Of a DNA stretch of 64,000 nucleotides, positions 34,093 to 43,550 are shown one piece after another. Numbering within the stretch: position 1 is the first letter of the stretch; each line of letters opens with the position of its first letter. The stretch spans positions 3,541,001 to 3,605,000 of the forward strand of contig NZ_JAVIZM010000001.1 in NCBI RefSeq assembly GCF_031453555.1. Direction: 5' to 3'. The position numbers were made by a program, and so were the translations under genes. This DNA is from Bacillus sp. SLBN-46 (GTDB taxonomy: Bacteria; Bacillota; Bacilli; Bacillales; Cytobacillaceae). The notes beneath the pieces are model-generated. The model searched no databases. It was not told where the DNA came from and was given only the letters and a program-made list of their open reading frames with translations.

Positions 34093-34761
34093 TTACCTTC
34101 TTAACATGACAACATTTTTTTCTTGATCTAAAGTGATCACCAAGTCAGTCATTCCAACAAACAGCCCATTTTCAACGACTCCCGGTATCAAATTAAGTAA
34201 TAGTTCTAACATTTCAGGCTGAACGTGCTCAGGAATTTGGCAGTCAAGGATATAGTTCCCATTGTCAGTAATAAACGGGGTTTTACCGTTATATCTAATT
34301 TCCGGGACTAAACCAATGTCTCTAATGTGTTTTTCCGTCATCTCATAACCAAAGGGTATTACTTCAACTGGCAGTCGAAACGCACCTAATTTCTCAACCC
34401 TTTTAGATGAATCCGCTACAACAATAAATGTCTTAGCTGCTCTAGCAATGATTTTCTCTCTTAAAAGTGCTCCGCCCCCACCTTTAATCAGTTCCAAATC
34501 TGGATTGACTTCATCTGCACCATCAATAGCAATATCTATGCTTTCAATTTCACTTAAGCTTGTAAGTGGAATACCTAATTCTTTAGCCAATTCTTCCGTT
34601 TGAACAGAAGTTGGAATTCCTTTAATGGAAAGCCCTTCCTTCACTAGCTGACCAAGCTTTTGAATGGTATAAAAAACTGTCGATCCCGTACCAAGTCCCA
34701 CTACCATGCCATCTTTTACAAACTCTGCTGCTTTTTCACCGACTTTTTGTTTTTCATCCAT
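34093..34761 (-). CDS. rpiA: Ribose-5-phosphate isomerase A
   Basis: Interconverts ribose 5-phosphate and ribulose 5-phosphate in the pentose phosphate pathway. The 222-residue product has the phosphate-binding GLGTGSTVFYTIQKLG, the catalytic region DGADEVNPDLELIKGGGGAL with LLREKI, and later VEVIPFGYEMTEKHI. B. subtilis mainly uses the unrelated RpiB (YwlF), so this organism may have both types. Monocistronic. It is not linked to the ribose-type transporter 12 kb away. Confidence 0.93.
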   Translation of the reverse strand: MDEKQKVGEKAAEFVKDGMVVGLGTGSTVFYTIQKLGQLVKEGLSIKGIPTSVQTEELAKELGIPLTSLSEIESIDIAIDGADEVNPDLELIKGGGGALLREKIIARAAKTFIVVADSSKRVEKLGAFRLPVEVIPFGYEMTEKHIRDIGLVPEIRYNGKTPFITDNGNYILDCQIPEHVQPEMLELLLNLIPGVVENGLFVGMTDLVITLDQEKNVVMLRR

Positions 34762-34984
34762 CTTTGCACCCCGTTATATTTTCACATTACAAAATTAATA
34801 TAAGTTAAAACTAGCTATACCCTACAAAAAATATTCTTATAAGTAAATATTTATATAGTATTAGAATAAAAATTTTAATTCCTCGAATTCTATATAGGTA
34901 AGACTGCAAGCTGTATCCATGCAAAATTGAGGTCTTTCTGCTAGAATGAACTACTTAAATCGTAATTATTTTAGGAGTGATAAA

Positions 34985-35704
34985 ATGATATCATTAACTG
35001 GAAAAACTGCCTTAGTTACTGGAGCAGGAAGAGGCATTGGACGCGCTACGGCTATTGCCTTAGCGAAAGAAGGCGTAAATTTAGGACTAATCGGCTTAAA
35101 TATGTCTAATCTTGAAAAGGTAGCTGCTGAACTAGCACATTATGATGTAAAGGTTTCTGCAGCAACAGCAGATGTTACCGATCTTGAATCCGTTACTCAT
35201 GCTGTTGAACATATCAAATCAGACCTAGGAGCAATTGATATCCTAATCAACAATGCTGGTGTTGCAAAATTTGGTGGGTTCCTTGATCTCACACCAGAAG
35301 AATGGGAAAAAATCATCCAAGTAAATTTAATGGGTGTGTATAATGTAACAAGAGCAGTACTGCCTGGCATGATTGAAAGAAAATCAGGTGATATTATCAA
35401 CATCTCTTCATCTGCTGGCCAAAAAGGTGCGCCTGTTACGAGTGCTTACAGTGCTTCTAAATTCGCTGTTTTAGGACTTACAGAATCACTCATGCTCGAA
35501 GTCAGAAAACACAATATCCGTGTTACTGCTTTAACACCAAGTACGGTTGTAACTGATTTAGCCATTGATACAAATCTGGTTAAGGGCCATGAAGAAAACG
35601 TTATGCACCCAGAAGACCTTGCCGAATTAGTCGTGGCTAGTTTAAAACTTAATCCAAGAGTTTTCGTTAAAACAGCTGGACTATGGTCAACAAATCCTTC
35701 ATAA
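34985..35704 (+). CDS. Short-chain dehydrogenase/reductase (3-oxoacyl-ACP reductase-like, YoxD type)
   Basis: A 239-residue classical SDR. ATG 34985 has AGGAG upstream and gives [20 protein letters not shown], with the NADP loop TGAGRGIG. Further motifs are NNAG in [13 protein letters not shown], catalytic Ser in ISSSAG and the YxxxK pair in [11 protein letters not shown]. Length and sequence style fit B. subtilis YoxD and FabG paralogues. An earlier start at 34946 would lack the ribosome site. Monocistronic with its own terminator. Substrate unknown. Confidence 0.9.
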   Translation: MISLTGKTALVTGAGRGIGRATAIALAKEGVNLGLIGLNMSNLEKVAAELAHYDVKVSAATADVTDLESVTHAVEHIKSDLGAIDILINNAGVAKFGGFLDLTPEEWEKIIQVNLMGVYNVTRAVLPGMIERKSGDIINISSSAGQKGAPVTSAYSASKFAVLGLTESLMLEVRKHNIRVTALTPSTVVTDLAIDTNLVKGHEENVMHPEDLAELVVASLKLNPRVFVKTAGLWSTNPS

Positions 35705-35705
35705 A

Positions 35706-35737
35706 ACAAAGCAGATCCACTTGGGTCTGCTTTTTTA
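35706..35737 (+). terminator. Terminator of the SDR gene
   Basis: AAGCAGATCC pairs with GGGTCTGCTT (one G-T pair) over ACTT, followed by TTTT. Confidence 0.85.
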
Positions 35738-35913
35738 GTTGGTACGAATTATACTGGACATTACTCTCTCTAAATCAACAAATAATTGGTTTACTTCATT
35801 TGTGCTAAGTGTACGAGCATTTTAGTTTGGAGACATGCACGAAAATTCTCCCTATTCATAGTGTGTCTATAAGGATGCTATGCAAGGACATTCATAAAAT
35901 GAGGTGAAACGCA

Positions 35914-36342
35914 ATGCCGGTTGTAAAAGCAAGAGGTTCGGATATTGATCTTTTAGCGAGGTTACTTCGAGCGGAAGCTGAAGGAGAAGGAGAAAGAGGT
36001 ATGCAGCTTGTTGGGAATGTAGGTATTAATCGTATACGTGCAAATTGTTCAGACTTTAAAGGACTTCGAACAATTCCACAAATGATTTACCAGCCTCATG
36101 CCTTCGAAGCTGTTCAACATGGGTATTTTTATCAAAGAGCCAGAGAACGAGAAAAACGTTTAGCCCGTCGAGCAGTCGATGGAGAACGGTATTGGCCAGC
36201 AAAATTTAGTCTGTGGTATTTTAAGCCGCCAGGTGATTGCCCTCCAACTTGGTATAATCAACCTTTTGTAGGAAAGTTCAAGAATCACTGTTTTTATCAA
36301 CCTAAAGCAGAGACCTGCGAAAACGTTTATAATACTTTTTAA
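35914..36342 (+). CDS. cwlJ: Spore cortex-lytic cell wall hydrolase CwlJ
   Basis: A 142-residue Hydrolase_2-family enzyme, exactly the size of B. subtilis CwlJ, which degrades spore cortex peptidoglycan during germination and is triggered by Ca-dipicolinate. Family features are LLARLLRAEAEGEGERGMQL with the catalytic Glu region, VGNVGINRI, and WYNQPFVGKFKNHCFYQP near the end. There is no signal peptide, as expected for a protein placed in the coat by GerQ. The gene gerQ, normally next to cwlJ, is not here, so this may be a second CwlJ paralogue. AGGTGAAACG precedes the ATG. Confidence 0.93.
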   Translation: MPVVKARGSDIDLLARLLRAEAEGEGERGMQLVGNVGINRIRANCSDFKGLRTIPQMIYQPHAFEAVQHGYFYQRAREREKRLARRAVDGERYWPAKFSLWYFKPPGDCPPTWYNQPFVGKFKNHCFYQPKAETCENVYNTF

Positions 36343-36437
36343 AATTTGTATAATAATTGGGTTTTAGAAAAATAAAAAAAACACACCCTCTTGAATGAGA
36401 AGTGCATTTTCTTATTTTGATGGTCTTTAAGCATTCA

Positions 36438-36647
36438 TTATATCTTTAAGCGATTATTAAAATGAATAAGTCTATCTAATTCTGCAACCATTCTACAACA
36501 CTGTAAATAATCCTTTTTACGTCGTTTTTCGACTTTCATTCTCACTGAATGATGTCTTCTGTAATCTTCATACCCTACACCATGAGAACTACGCATCGCT
36601 TTTTCCATTTCGCTCGTATAACTTAATTGTAAATGATTAATACCCAA
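36438..36647 (-). CDS. Hypothetical small basic protein, 69 aa
   Basis: Not recognised. TTG 36647 has AAAGG a few bases upstream. The product is strongly charged with HHSVRMKVEKRRKKDYLQCC in the middle and a helical C-terminus, so a nucleic-acid-binding or ribosome-associated role is conceivable. There is no membrane segment. The start is uncertain; a shorter version from an internal Met (MEKAMRSSHG) is possible. Convergent with cwlJ. Confidence 0.55.
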   Translation of the reverse strand: MGINHLQLSYTSEMEKAMRSSHGVGYEDYRRHHSVRMKVEKRRKKDYLQCCRMVAELDRLIHFNNRLKI

Positions 36648-36838
36648 TCATTCCTTTCAGTTCTTTTCACTTGGCGAGTTGTTCTTTAACGTAGTTTCTA
36701 TCTTATCACCGACTTCTAGGGAACACAAAGTCGAAAAAACGTTGTAATTTGCTGTATTTGGGAATGTCATCCGCTCACAGGAAGCTATCACTGCCATCCT
36801 CAGTTTTGTATCCATATCCTTCCAAATGATACGTTTTA

Positions 36839-38050
36839 CTAAAAATAATCCGAAAAATATGGGATCTCTCGTTCAATTAAATTCTCTAATATTTCAACAG
36901 TCTGTTCATCACTTGCAAGCCGACCGATAATTGCCAAATAAGATGGTCTCTTGTAACCAAGTAACATGGTTGTAAGTGTCTGAATGTCCAATGAAAAATC
37001 AGGTGAATTTTCACTTTCAAATAGCTTTCCTTGACCTTTGTCATTTACATGAAGTGTAAATATCCCCTGATTCCACTCCAGGATTGGATCATCTAGCATA
37101 AACGTCAGTTGGGTATCCGTACTAACTGCCTTAAAAGGATATTGAGAAATAAATTGTTTAATATCAACAATGCGCGCCATGTAATAAGGAGTAATTGTTT
37201 CTTTGATATCCCCATCCTCTAGCCAAAATGCTAATGGATCATTCGTAAAGGTATTTCCTTCAACTTTTGACACCATTGAGAAATGAGCACTGATAAAATT
37301 CCAGAGCCCGGTACGCGCTTCTTGATGAATATATACCATTTCTTTTACATGTAACACATCTTTTGAAATCCAATATAGTAGGTAACCCTGAGGTTGGTGC
37401 GAGCGATCATAATAAACAGCAGCCGTTAAATCATCCAAATCCCATCTCCAGTATTCATCCCAAGCCAATTCATTTCGAATCATAGCCGCATGTCGCATAC
37501 TAGAAAAATTCCTATAAACCGTTCGAATATCTGGATGCTCTGTATTTAATCTCTCTACATAACCAGTAACCTTTTTCACCTTTGGCAATTGATTATCTCT
37601 GATTTCAAAGGTCATCTTATCGGAAATAATCTCCCAGCCTTTCCGACGATAAAAAGGAATCGAATATGGAAATAAATACGAAATGGATTGCTTTCTTTGC
37701 TGCATATCTGCAAGTGCCTGCCTCATCAACTTACTCATGAGTCCCATATTGGCATATTCCGGATAGGTACTAACACCTGTCAGCCCTCCCATTTCATATG
37801 TTCTCCCAAAAATATTCACTTGAAATGGATAAACTGCTAGTTGCGAAATCAATTTTTCACCATCAAACCATCCCAACACATCTGCCTTTTCCAAAACTGG
37901 TAGCTTGGCTAATGCGATTTCACGTTCCTCCCACCCGACCTTTTGTAGTTCTTTTTTTGTAACTTGGAATACATATCGCAATAACTCATTGAACTGTTGA
38001 AAATGTCTGGTTTCCACTTTCCCCATTCTGAGTCTATCCAATCGACTCAT
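36839..38050 (-). CDS. Eis-like GNAT acetyltransferase with SCP2-type C-terminal domain
   Basis: A 403-residue protein with the three-part Eis plan: GNAT domain 1 (about 1-140, with YPEYANMGLMSKLMRQAL as CoA loop), a second GNAT-like domain (about 150-280), and a sterol-carrier-like C-terminal domain (about 290-400). The last residue Phe can supply the terminal carboxylate that acts as base in Eis enzymes. Eis proteins acetylate amines of aminoglycosides, histones or peptides; the substrate here is unknown. Gene start follows GGAGGGAAT. Monocistronic. Confidence 0.88.
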   Translation of the reverse strand: MSRLDRLRMGKVETRHFQQFNELLRYVFQVTKKELQKVGWEEREIALAKLPVLEKADVLGWFDGEKLISQLAVYPFQVNIFGRTYEMGGLTGVSTYPEYANMGLMSKLMRQALADMQQRKQSISYLFPYSIPFYRRKGWEIISDKMTFEIRDNQLPKVKKVTGYVERLNTEHPDIRTVYRNFSSMRHAAMIRNELAWDEYWRWDLDDLTAAVYYDRSHQPQGYLLYWISKDVLHVKEMVYIHQEARTGLWNFISAHFSMVSKVEGNTFTNDPLAFWLEDGDIKETITPYYMARIVDIKQFISQYPFKAVSTDTQLTFMLDDPILEWNQGIFTLHVNDKGQGKLFESENSPDFSLDIQTLTTMLLGYKRPSYLAIIGRLASDEQTVEILENLIEREIPYFSDYF

Positions 38051-38129
38051 CCTATTCCCTCCAAAGTTCGTGCAGCTTCATTTATATTAAGGGTATCCTC
38101 ATTCTTCTTTATCTATTTATTTTGGGCAT

Positions 38130-38792
38130 TTATTTGGTATTTATGTGCAAATCGCAACCTTGTTGTTTTAGAAGTACATATTCTGACTTTTGGTGCCTTG
38201 AAACATATTTATTATTAGTTACCCAAAAGCGCCATGGAAAGTCACGTGCTTCACCAGCGTTGTCAATTCCAATCCTTTTCCCGACTGATATACTTTCCGG
38301 ACAAAATCCTTTGGCAATATATAAAGGAGCGGTTGTAAGGGGACGGCCATAGTCCTCTTTCGTAATGCCCAATGATTTCGTCAGTTTGCCTGGTCCGTTG
38401 GTTAAACTCGTCAGTTCTTCCATTCCTCTTCTACTTTTCATTAGCCCAACCCCGTACAAAGGTTCCACGGCACGAATCAAAACGGCTTCAGGTTTTTCCT
38501 CACCTCCGCTGGTCACATTGAAAAGGCAGTGTGTATGCATCATATAAATGTAGGCAAGCCCGCAACGTTGAAACATGACCTCTGTTCTTGCTGTCCTCCT
38601 GTTTTGATAGCTGTGTGCAGCCCTATCACTCGGGCCGATGTAAGCCTCAGATTCTACAATATATCCAGCTGCAATTCCCTCATTAGTTTCTTTTACAAGA
38701 AGGCATCCTAGCAAAGCTTTTGCCAGTTCAAGAGTGGGCTGTTCAAAAAAATCCTGAGATACTGGAACGATTTCTTTGTTGAATTCTTCCAT
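38130..38792 (-). CDS. 3-methyladenine DNA glycosylase (MPG/AAG family)
   Basis: Base-excision repair enzyme that removes alkylated purines from DNA. The 220-residue single-domain protein shows LLGCLLVKETNEGIAAGYIV, the catalytic Glu in VESEAYIGPSDRAAHSY, and NGPGKLTKSLGITKEDYG. It is slightly longer than the about 200-residue B. subtilis YxlJ because of a C-terminal tail. It is convergent with no one and divergent from prsA. Not related to Ada/AlkA genes, which are absent here. Confidence 0.92.
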   Translation of the reverse strand: MEEFNKEIVPVSQDFFEQPTLELAKALLGCLLVKETNEGIAAGYIVESEAYIGPSDRAAHSYQNRRTARTEVMFQRCGLAYIYMMHTHCLFNVTSGGEEKPEAVLIRAVEPLYGVGLMKSRRGMEELTSLTNGPGKLTKSLGITKEDYGRPLTTAPLYIAKGFCPESISVGKRIGIDNAGEARDFPWRFWVTNNKYVSRHQKSEYVLLKQQGCDLHINTK

Positions 38793-38977
38793 TGTTTTAT
38801 GCCTCCATTAAATTTTAATAATTTTCCTATGTAAAAGTCTTGATCATCCCAGCTGTCTTTGAGAAGAATTGGAAGCTTTTATTATGTGTTTATTCATAGC
38901 TTGTTCATTGTTTATTCATAATCATTATGTATTATAGTTTTTACCTTCAGTATAATATTATTTTTAGGAGTGTAAAA

Positions 38978-39841
38978 ATGAAAAAATTGATTCTTTCAGG
39001 ACTTATTATTAGTGCATTAGGATTATCTGCATGTAGTAGTAATACTTCCCTAGTAAAGTCCGATGCAGGAAACATCACACAAGATGAACTATATCAGGCT
39101 ATGAAAACAAAGTATGGAGCCCAAACGCTTCAACAACTTCTTGTAGAAAAAGTCCTTTCAAAGGAGTATAGCGTTTCTAAATCAGAAATCGATACAGAAG
39201 TAAAAAAATCTAAAGAGCAGCTTGGTGATCAATTTCTCCCAACCATTCAGCAATATGGCTATAAAACTGAGGATGATTTCCGAAAAAGTGTAAAACTAAA
39301 TCTGCTAGAGAAAAAAGCGGTGCATAAAACGGTTAAGGTGACGGATAAAGAGTTGCAAGATGCCTACGCTGCCTATAAGCCAGATATTCAAGCACGTCAT
39401 ATATTAGTAGAAGATGAAAAAACAGCAAATGATATTGAAGCTAAACTTAAAAAAGGCGAGAAGTTTGAAGATTTAGCGAAACAATCTTCCAAGGATACTG
39501 CGAGTGCTACAAAAGGCGGAGATCTCGGATGGTTCGGCTCTGGCGTGATGGACCCTGATTTTGAAAAAGCAGCATTTGCCTTAAAACAAAACGAAATTAG
39601 CGCTCCGGTCAAAACGCAATTTGGCTATCACATCATTCAAGTGACAGGAATAAAAGAAAAACAACCATTCGATAAGATGAAAGTTACTCTCACGGATCAA
39701 GTGAAAGACTCGAAGGTAACGCAGGATATGATTCTCAAAGTATTAAAAGAAGAGTTTAAAAAGGCAGATATAAAAATCTCTGATAAAGATTTGAAGAGTG
39801 CTGCGGAATTCGCTACACCAGCAGCAACAACCAATTCATAA
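38978..39841 (+). CDS. prsA: Foldase lipoprotein PrsA
   Basis: Extracellular peptidyl-prolyl isomerase that helps exported proteins fold. ATG 38978 (AGGAG upstream) gives a 287-residue lipoprotein with signal MKKLILSGLIISALGLSAC, lipid on the Cys of LSAC. The parvulin domain (about 130-220) contains QARHILVEDEKTANDIEAKL, GGDLGWFGSGVMDPDFEKAA and TQFGYHIIQV. Flanking helical arms and a C-terminal tail match PrsA. Bacilli often carry several paralogues, so this need not be the essential one. It is monocistronic with a strong terminator. Confidence 0.93.
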   Translation: MKKLILSGLIISALGLSACSSNTSLVKSDAGNITQDELYQAMKTKYGAQTLQQLLVEKVLSKEYSVSKSEIDTEVKKSKEQLGDQFLPTIQQYGYKTEDDFRKSVKLNLLEKKAVHKTVKVTDKELQDAYAAYKPDIQARHILVEDEKTANDIEAKLKKGEKFEDLAKQSSKDTASATKGGDLGWFGSGVMDPDFEKAAFALKQNEISAPVKTQFGYHIIQVTGIKEKQPFDKMKVTLTDQVKDSKVTQDMILKVLKEEFKKADIKISDKDLKSAAEFATPAATTNS

Positions 39842-39856
39842 TGATTGACTTATCAA

Positions 39857-39889
39857 AAAAGGCAACGACCATTGCGGTCAGTTGCCTTC
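39857..39889. terminator. Bidirectional terminator
   Basis: AAGGCAAC...CC pairs with GG...GTTGCCTT, with outer AAAAAA and TTCTTT. It lies between the convergent prsA and rlmD genes and overlaps the end of the latter. Confidence 0.8.
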
Positions 39890-41275
39890 TTTAAATAGGA
39901 GTTGTGCGACACACTCCACATGTACAGTATGCGGGAATAAATCAACAGGCTGTACAATCTTTAATTCATATCCGAAATGCTCAAGCTCTTTAATATCTGT
40001 AGCAAACGTATCCGGATTACAAGATATATATACGATTCTTTCTGGTTTGGATCGTCCAATTTTTCTCATCACTTTACCGCCTGCACCAGAACGGGGCGGA
40101 TCTAGAACTAATAATTCTGGATGCCCAAAGCTCTCCAGTACTTCATCTATCCCATTTCTCGCATCTTTGGCTAAAAAGTATGTGTTTGTAAGGCCATTAT
40201 CTAGAGCATTTCGTTTGGCCGATTCAATTGAACTCTCCACAATTTCAATGCCTGCTAGTTTTTCTACTCTGCTGGCGAAAGGAAGAGAGAACGTACCTAC
40301 CCCACAGAATAAATCAATCATCTTTTCCGTTTTCTTTGGTTCACCCATTTCGATTGCTAAGTCCACCAGTTTTTGTGCTTGGGTTGGATTCGTTTGGAAA
40401 AATGTATCAAACCATAAGCGGAACCGATAACCATCCATTTCATCGTATATAAAATCACGTCCGCCTAATACATGACTTTTTTCGGATTGCGTTCGGTCGG
40501 CCCAGTCTGTATTTTCAAGCCATAACAAGCTTTTTACCTGAGGAAACTTTTGCCCAATTCTCTTTGCTAAATCGGCAGCTGCATCCTCTAAATGGGCAAC
40601 AGGTCCTTCTGTTGCAAATAACGCCAGCATAATTTCACCTGTAGCAAAAGACTGTCTCACCATTAAATGACGTAGCAATCCTTCATGTAGGTCTTTGTTA
40701 TATCCTGTTAATTGGTAGTTCTTCACCCATGCGGCTACTTCCATCGCAGCTTCAACCATTTCCTTACCCGCAATCAAACATGATTCGAGTGAAATGATTT
40801 TTCGGAAGTTCCCTTGTTCATGTAGCCCAAGTGACCCATCAGGAGCAAACGTAAATTCCATTTTATTTCGATAACGCCAAGGTTCGTCCATACCAATCGT
40901 GTCTTGAACGAGGTTCGGATTAAAGCCTTGAGCTTCAATTGCCTCTTTTACATGAAGAGTTTTTTGTCTTAACTGCCCGCTATAATCCCAATGCTGCCAT
41001 ACGCATCCCCCACATCTTTCAAAATGCGGACATGGAGCAGTTGTTCTTTCTGGATTCGCCTCAAGGATTTCTTCCGGCATTGCTTTTCTTCGTCTTCGAT
41101 CCGGCTGGTCAACGATGACACGGACCTTCTCACCTGGAAGAGTTTGCGGAATAGTAAGCTTTAACTTCCGTTTATTTCCAAGCTCATTTTCAAGCCATTG
41201 AACCGCTTGACCAGAGCCTTTTTCATCTAAATTATCTATTTTAACTAGCATTTCTTTTGCTGTAGTAACAGTCAA
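39878..41275 (-). CDS. rlmD: 23S rRNA (uracil-5-)-methyltransferase, RlmD/RumA family
   Basis: SAM-dependent enzyme that methylates C5 of uridine in 23S rRNA. The 465-residue product has an N-terminal TRAM RNA-binding domain (about 1-60), iron-sulfur cysteines C82, C88 and C91 in CPHFERCGGCVWQ, the SAM-binding DLFCGVGTFSLPFA, and the nucleophile in YISCNPDTFATDI. B. subtilis has two such proteins, YefA (RlmCD) and YfjO; which one this matches is not decided. It is a single gene, convergent with prsA. Confidence 0.92.
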   Translation of the reverse strand: MTVTTAKEMLVKIDNLDEKGSGQAVQWLENELGNKRKLKLTIPQTLPGEKVRVIVDQPDRRRRKAMPEEILEANPERTTAPCPHFERCGGCVWQHWDYSGQLRQKTLHVKEAIEAQGFNPNLVQDTIGMDEPWRYRNKMEFTFAPDGSLGLHEQGNFRKIISLESCLIAGKEMVEAAMEVAAWVKNYQLTGYNKDLHEGLLRHLMVRQSFATGEIMLALFATEGPVAHLEDAAADLAKRIGQKFPQVKSLLWLENTDWADRTQSEKSHVLGGRDFIYDEMDGYRFRLWFDTFFQTNPTQAQKLVDLAIEMGEPKKTEKMIDLFCGVGTFSLPFASRVEKLAGIEIVESSIESAKRNALDNGLTNTYFLAKDARNGIDEVLESFGHPELLVLDPPRSGAGGKVMRKIGRSKPERIVYISCNPDTFATDIKELEHFGYELKIVQPVDLFPHTVHVECVAQLLFKEGN

Positions 41276-41378
41276 TTTTTCTTCCTCCCAAATTACCTTT
41301 CTTACTCTATTTAAAAATATAATAAAAATCTATTATGACATAAGTTTATCATTTTTTTAATCCTCTTTTACAAATAAT

Positions 41379-41412
41379 AAAACCACCAAAAAATAGAATT
41401 TGGTGGTTTTAG
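41379..41412 (-). terminator. Terminator of the cutC gene
   Basis: Minus-strand stem AAAACCACCAAATTC / TTTTGGTGGTTTT with short loop, followed by ATTATTTG. Confidence 0.8.
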
Positions 41413-41473
41413 CGTTTATTACATTGTTTTCAAAGAAGGGAATTTACCAAAATTTGTACCTATTTTTTCGGGT

Positions 41474-42121
41474 TTAGATTAAATCTAGTTGACCCACAAT
41501 TTTCGTCCCATGTACTTCACTTATATTCAACTTACTAGTTAGATAATGTAGGTTTTTGTCTGTAATTCCACCACCCGGCAAAATGATTATTTTGTCTTTC
41601 GCAAAGTCCACAAATTCCTTCAACCGGCTTAGGTTGTCTTCGATTGAACTAGATTCTGGCCCTCCGTGAGTTAAAATCCGTTTCACTCCATGTTTCGCAA
41701 GCCAATCAATAGCCTCAAATTGATAATCGGGTTTTATATGATCGAATGCCATGTGAAAGGTAATATCCAGCCCTTTCACAGAATCCAGCAAGTGAAGCAT
41801 GGGCTCTTCATCAATCCAGCCTGACTCATTTAAACAGCCAATTACCACTCCGTCTGTCCCTAACTGTTTGAAATGGACAATATCATTTTGCATAATCTCA
41901 ATTTCTTCTTTAGTATTTATAAAGTTTCCACCTCTAGGTCTAACCAAGGTCATGACCTTCGTATTGTTGAGGTGACAATATGTAATGGTTTTTGCAGCTA
42001 CCCCGTGACTAACCGTTGTGCCTCCTACAGATAGGTTGTCACATAGTTCAATGCGATTTCCCCCTCTCGCAATAGCCATAGGAACCCATGTAAAATTCTC
42101 CACACAAACTTCTTTTAGCAT
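41474..42121 (-). CDS. cutC: Copper homeostasis-type protein CutC
   Basis: A 215-residue TIM-barrel protein. ATG 42121 follows AAAAAAGGTG; the earlier in-frame start at 42169 adds residues not typical of the family. It opens MLKEVCVENFTWVPMAIARG, then shows RIELCDNLSVGGTTVSHG, VMTLVRPRGGNF and THGGPESSSIEDNL. CutC was linked to copper tolerance in E. coli, but the enzymatic role in Firmicutes is unclear. No copper pump or chaperone is nearby. Monocistronic. Confidence 0.92.
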   Translation of the reverse strand: MLKEVCVENFTWVPMAIARGGNRIELCDNLSVGGTTVSHGVAAKTITYCHLNNTKVMTLVRPRGGNFINTKEEIEIMQNDIVHFKQLGTDGVVIGCLNESGWIDEEPMLHLLDSVKGLDITFHMAFDHIKPDYQFEAIDWLAKHGVKRILTHGGPESSSIEDNLSRLKEFVDFAKDKIIILPGGGITDKNLHYLTSKLNISEVHGTKIVGQLDLI

Positions 42122-42212
42122 ACAAACACACCTTTTTTGTTTAAACGTAAAAAAATTACCAAAATACATAGTTTAATAATATCACGGTATTGGTTCCTAT
42201 AACGCAATAGCC

Positions 42213-42252
42213 ATAGAAAAAACACACTCTCAATTAATGACAAGTGTGTTCT
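42213..42252 (-). terminator. Terminator of the beta-propeller gene
   Basis: AACACACTTGTC / GAGAGTGTGTT with a 7-base loop on the minus strand, followed by TTTTTTC. It is 100 bases past the stop codon at 42351. Confidence 0.75.
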
Positions 42253-42350
42253 AAACACCTTATTATATTTATCATAATTCTTGCATTTTCGACAAATTAA
42301 TTGAGCAATAGACTGCTAGGTGGTAGAGATTTGTTTGATTATTATTTCTA

Positions 42351-43262
42351 TCAGCCTTTTTTAGATTTTCGTTTTCTATTACGTTTTCCACTGCTTCCAT
42401 GACTACCACTACTACCATGACTACCGCTGCTCTCATGATTACCACTGCTTTCATGTCCTGTACCTTTGCATTTTCTAGGCTGATTAAGCGAAATATCCTC
42501 TACGGAGTGAGAGAGGTTATCAAGAACACCTTTTATAGTATTATATGGAGCTGGTCCTAGATTATAGAAATTATTAAAAACATCTGTAACAATTAAGTCT
42601 CCTGTGTTTTCATCCTCATCGATTCCCGCGACTCCCACGGGTAAAAGATAGGTTTTAAGAATCATGCCGGTATTAACATCCACCGCAAACAGTTGATTTC
42701 TAATCTCGCCTGCATCTGACAGAATGACTTTTTTTCCACCAAGGTCACTCGGGCGGGCAATGGCAAGGGTATCGTTCCCATCTATAGTGGGATCTCCTTG
42801 GAATGGAATTTCTATTATTTTTATAATTTTACCGTTACGAGGGTTAAGATTGTAAAAACGACTGACCAAAACTTGTTGCCCCGTCTCTGGATCATCTTTT
42901 AAAATTGGTAGGTAAACGGCCGCCCATAGCGTACAATCATCTGGGTCCATGTCTAAAGCACCGATACCGGGTCCATTCACTCCGCCAGGATCCGGGATCG
43001 TAAGTATCTCTTCACCTGTTAGTGGATTATTCTTATGAATGAATCCATCGCCAAAACCTCCAACTCCGGTTACCCTGGTTGTCCAAATAAAACCATCAGA
43101 CGGATCAAAAGCTACACCTCTCCCATTCCCATAGGTTCCGTTTCCTGGAACAAAAGTGGAGATTACAGTGTCTGTCTTTAGATCCCATACACGCATCGAT
43201 GCAGCACCTGAAGCTGCAAAATCATAGGCCCACAGGAGACCCTTTGGTAAAATATTTCCCAT
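42351..43262 (-). CDS. Putative beta-propeller protein with His/Ser/Gly repeat and basic tail
   Basis: A 303-residue protein without signal peptide. Residues about 8-265 show short beta-strand repeats with DLKTDTVISTFVPGNG, ALDMDPDDCTLWAAVYLP and AGIDEDENTGDLIVTDVF, resembling the YVTN/NHL-type propeller seen in extracellular or spore-surface proteins. Residues about 266-294 are a low-complexity tail of the type (G/S)(N/S)H(E/G)SSG repeated four times, then the basic end KRNRKRKSKKG. Such tails are typical of proteins bound to surfaces or metal. Function unknown; a spore coat or exosporium role is a guess. Confidence 0.65.
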   Translation of the reverse strand: MGNILPKGLLWAYDFAASGAASMRVWDLKTDTVISTFVPGNGTYGNGRGVAFDPSDGFIWTTRVTGVGGFGDGFIHKNNPLTGEEILTIPDPGGVNGPGIGALDMDPDDCTLWAAVYLPILKDDPETGQQVLVSRFYNLNPRNGKIIKIIEIPFQGDPTIDGNDTLAIARPSDLGGKKVILSDAGEIRNQLFAVDVNTGMILKTYLLPVGVAGIDEDENTGDLIVTDVFNNFYNLGPAPYNTIKGVLDNLSHSVEDISLNQPRKCKGTGHESSGNHESSGSHGSSGSHGSSGKRNRKRKSKKG

Positions 43263-43321
43263 GCTGAATACTCCTTTGCTATTTTTTAGTTAATTATTGG
43301 AATAATTTTAACTATAATAAA

Positions 43322-43510
43322 CTATTCAAAATACCAAAAAAGTAACAAAGCAGTTGTCCCTACAAAAAGAAATATTTTCTTACTCAAATACTTTTCTCTA
43401 TACTTTTTGTTGATTTCTCTAATTTCGTCATAGGGTAATCCATCACGTACAATGACTTTATTATCAAACCAATGGTTTTTGACTAAACAATTGTTTCGGC
43501 GTTTTACCAA
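43322..43510 (-). CDS. Small single-pass membrane protein, hypothetical
   Basis: A short basic protein with one C-terminal membrane helix (KKIFLFVGTTALLLFWYFE). TTG 43510 with AGGT upstream gives 62 residues; GTG 43537 would add nine residues but lacks a ribosome site. The body contains NHWFDNKVIVRDGLPYDEIR and is charged, so the N-terminus probably stays in the cytoplasm. No family recognised. It follows the array of palindromes and precedes the propeller gene by 59 bases. Confidence 0.5.
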   Translation of the reverse strand: MVKRRNNCLVKNHWFDNKVIVRDGLPYDEIREINKKYREKYLSKKIFLFVGTTALLLFWYFE

Positions 43511-43550
43511 TGATGACCTACTGAATGTTGATTTCACTGTGTTTGAAAAA

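Noticed and set aside
39882..40430. 182-residue plus-strand frame within the RlmD gene
   Set aside because: It is antisense to a gene with full catalytic motifs and has no ribosome site.
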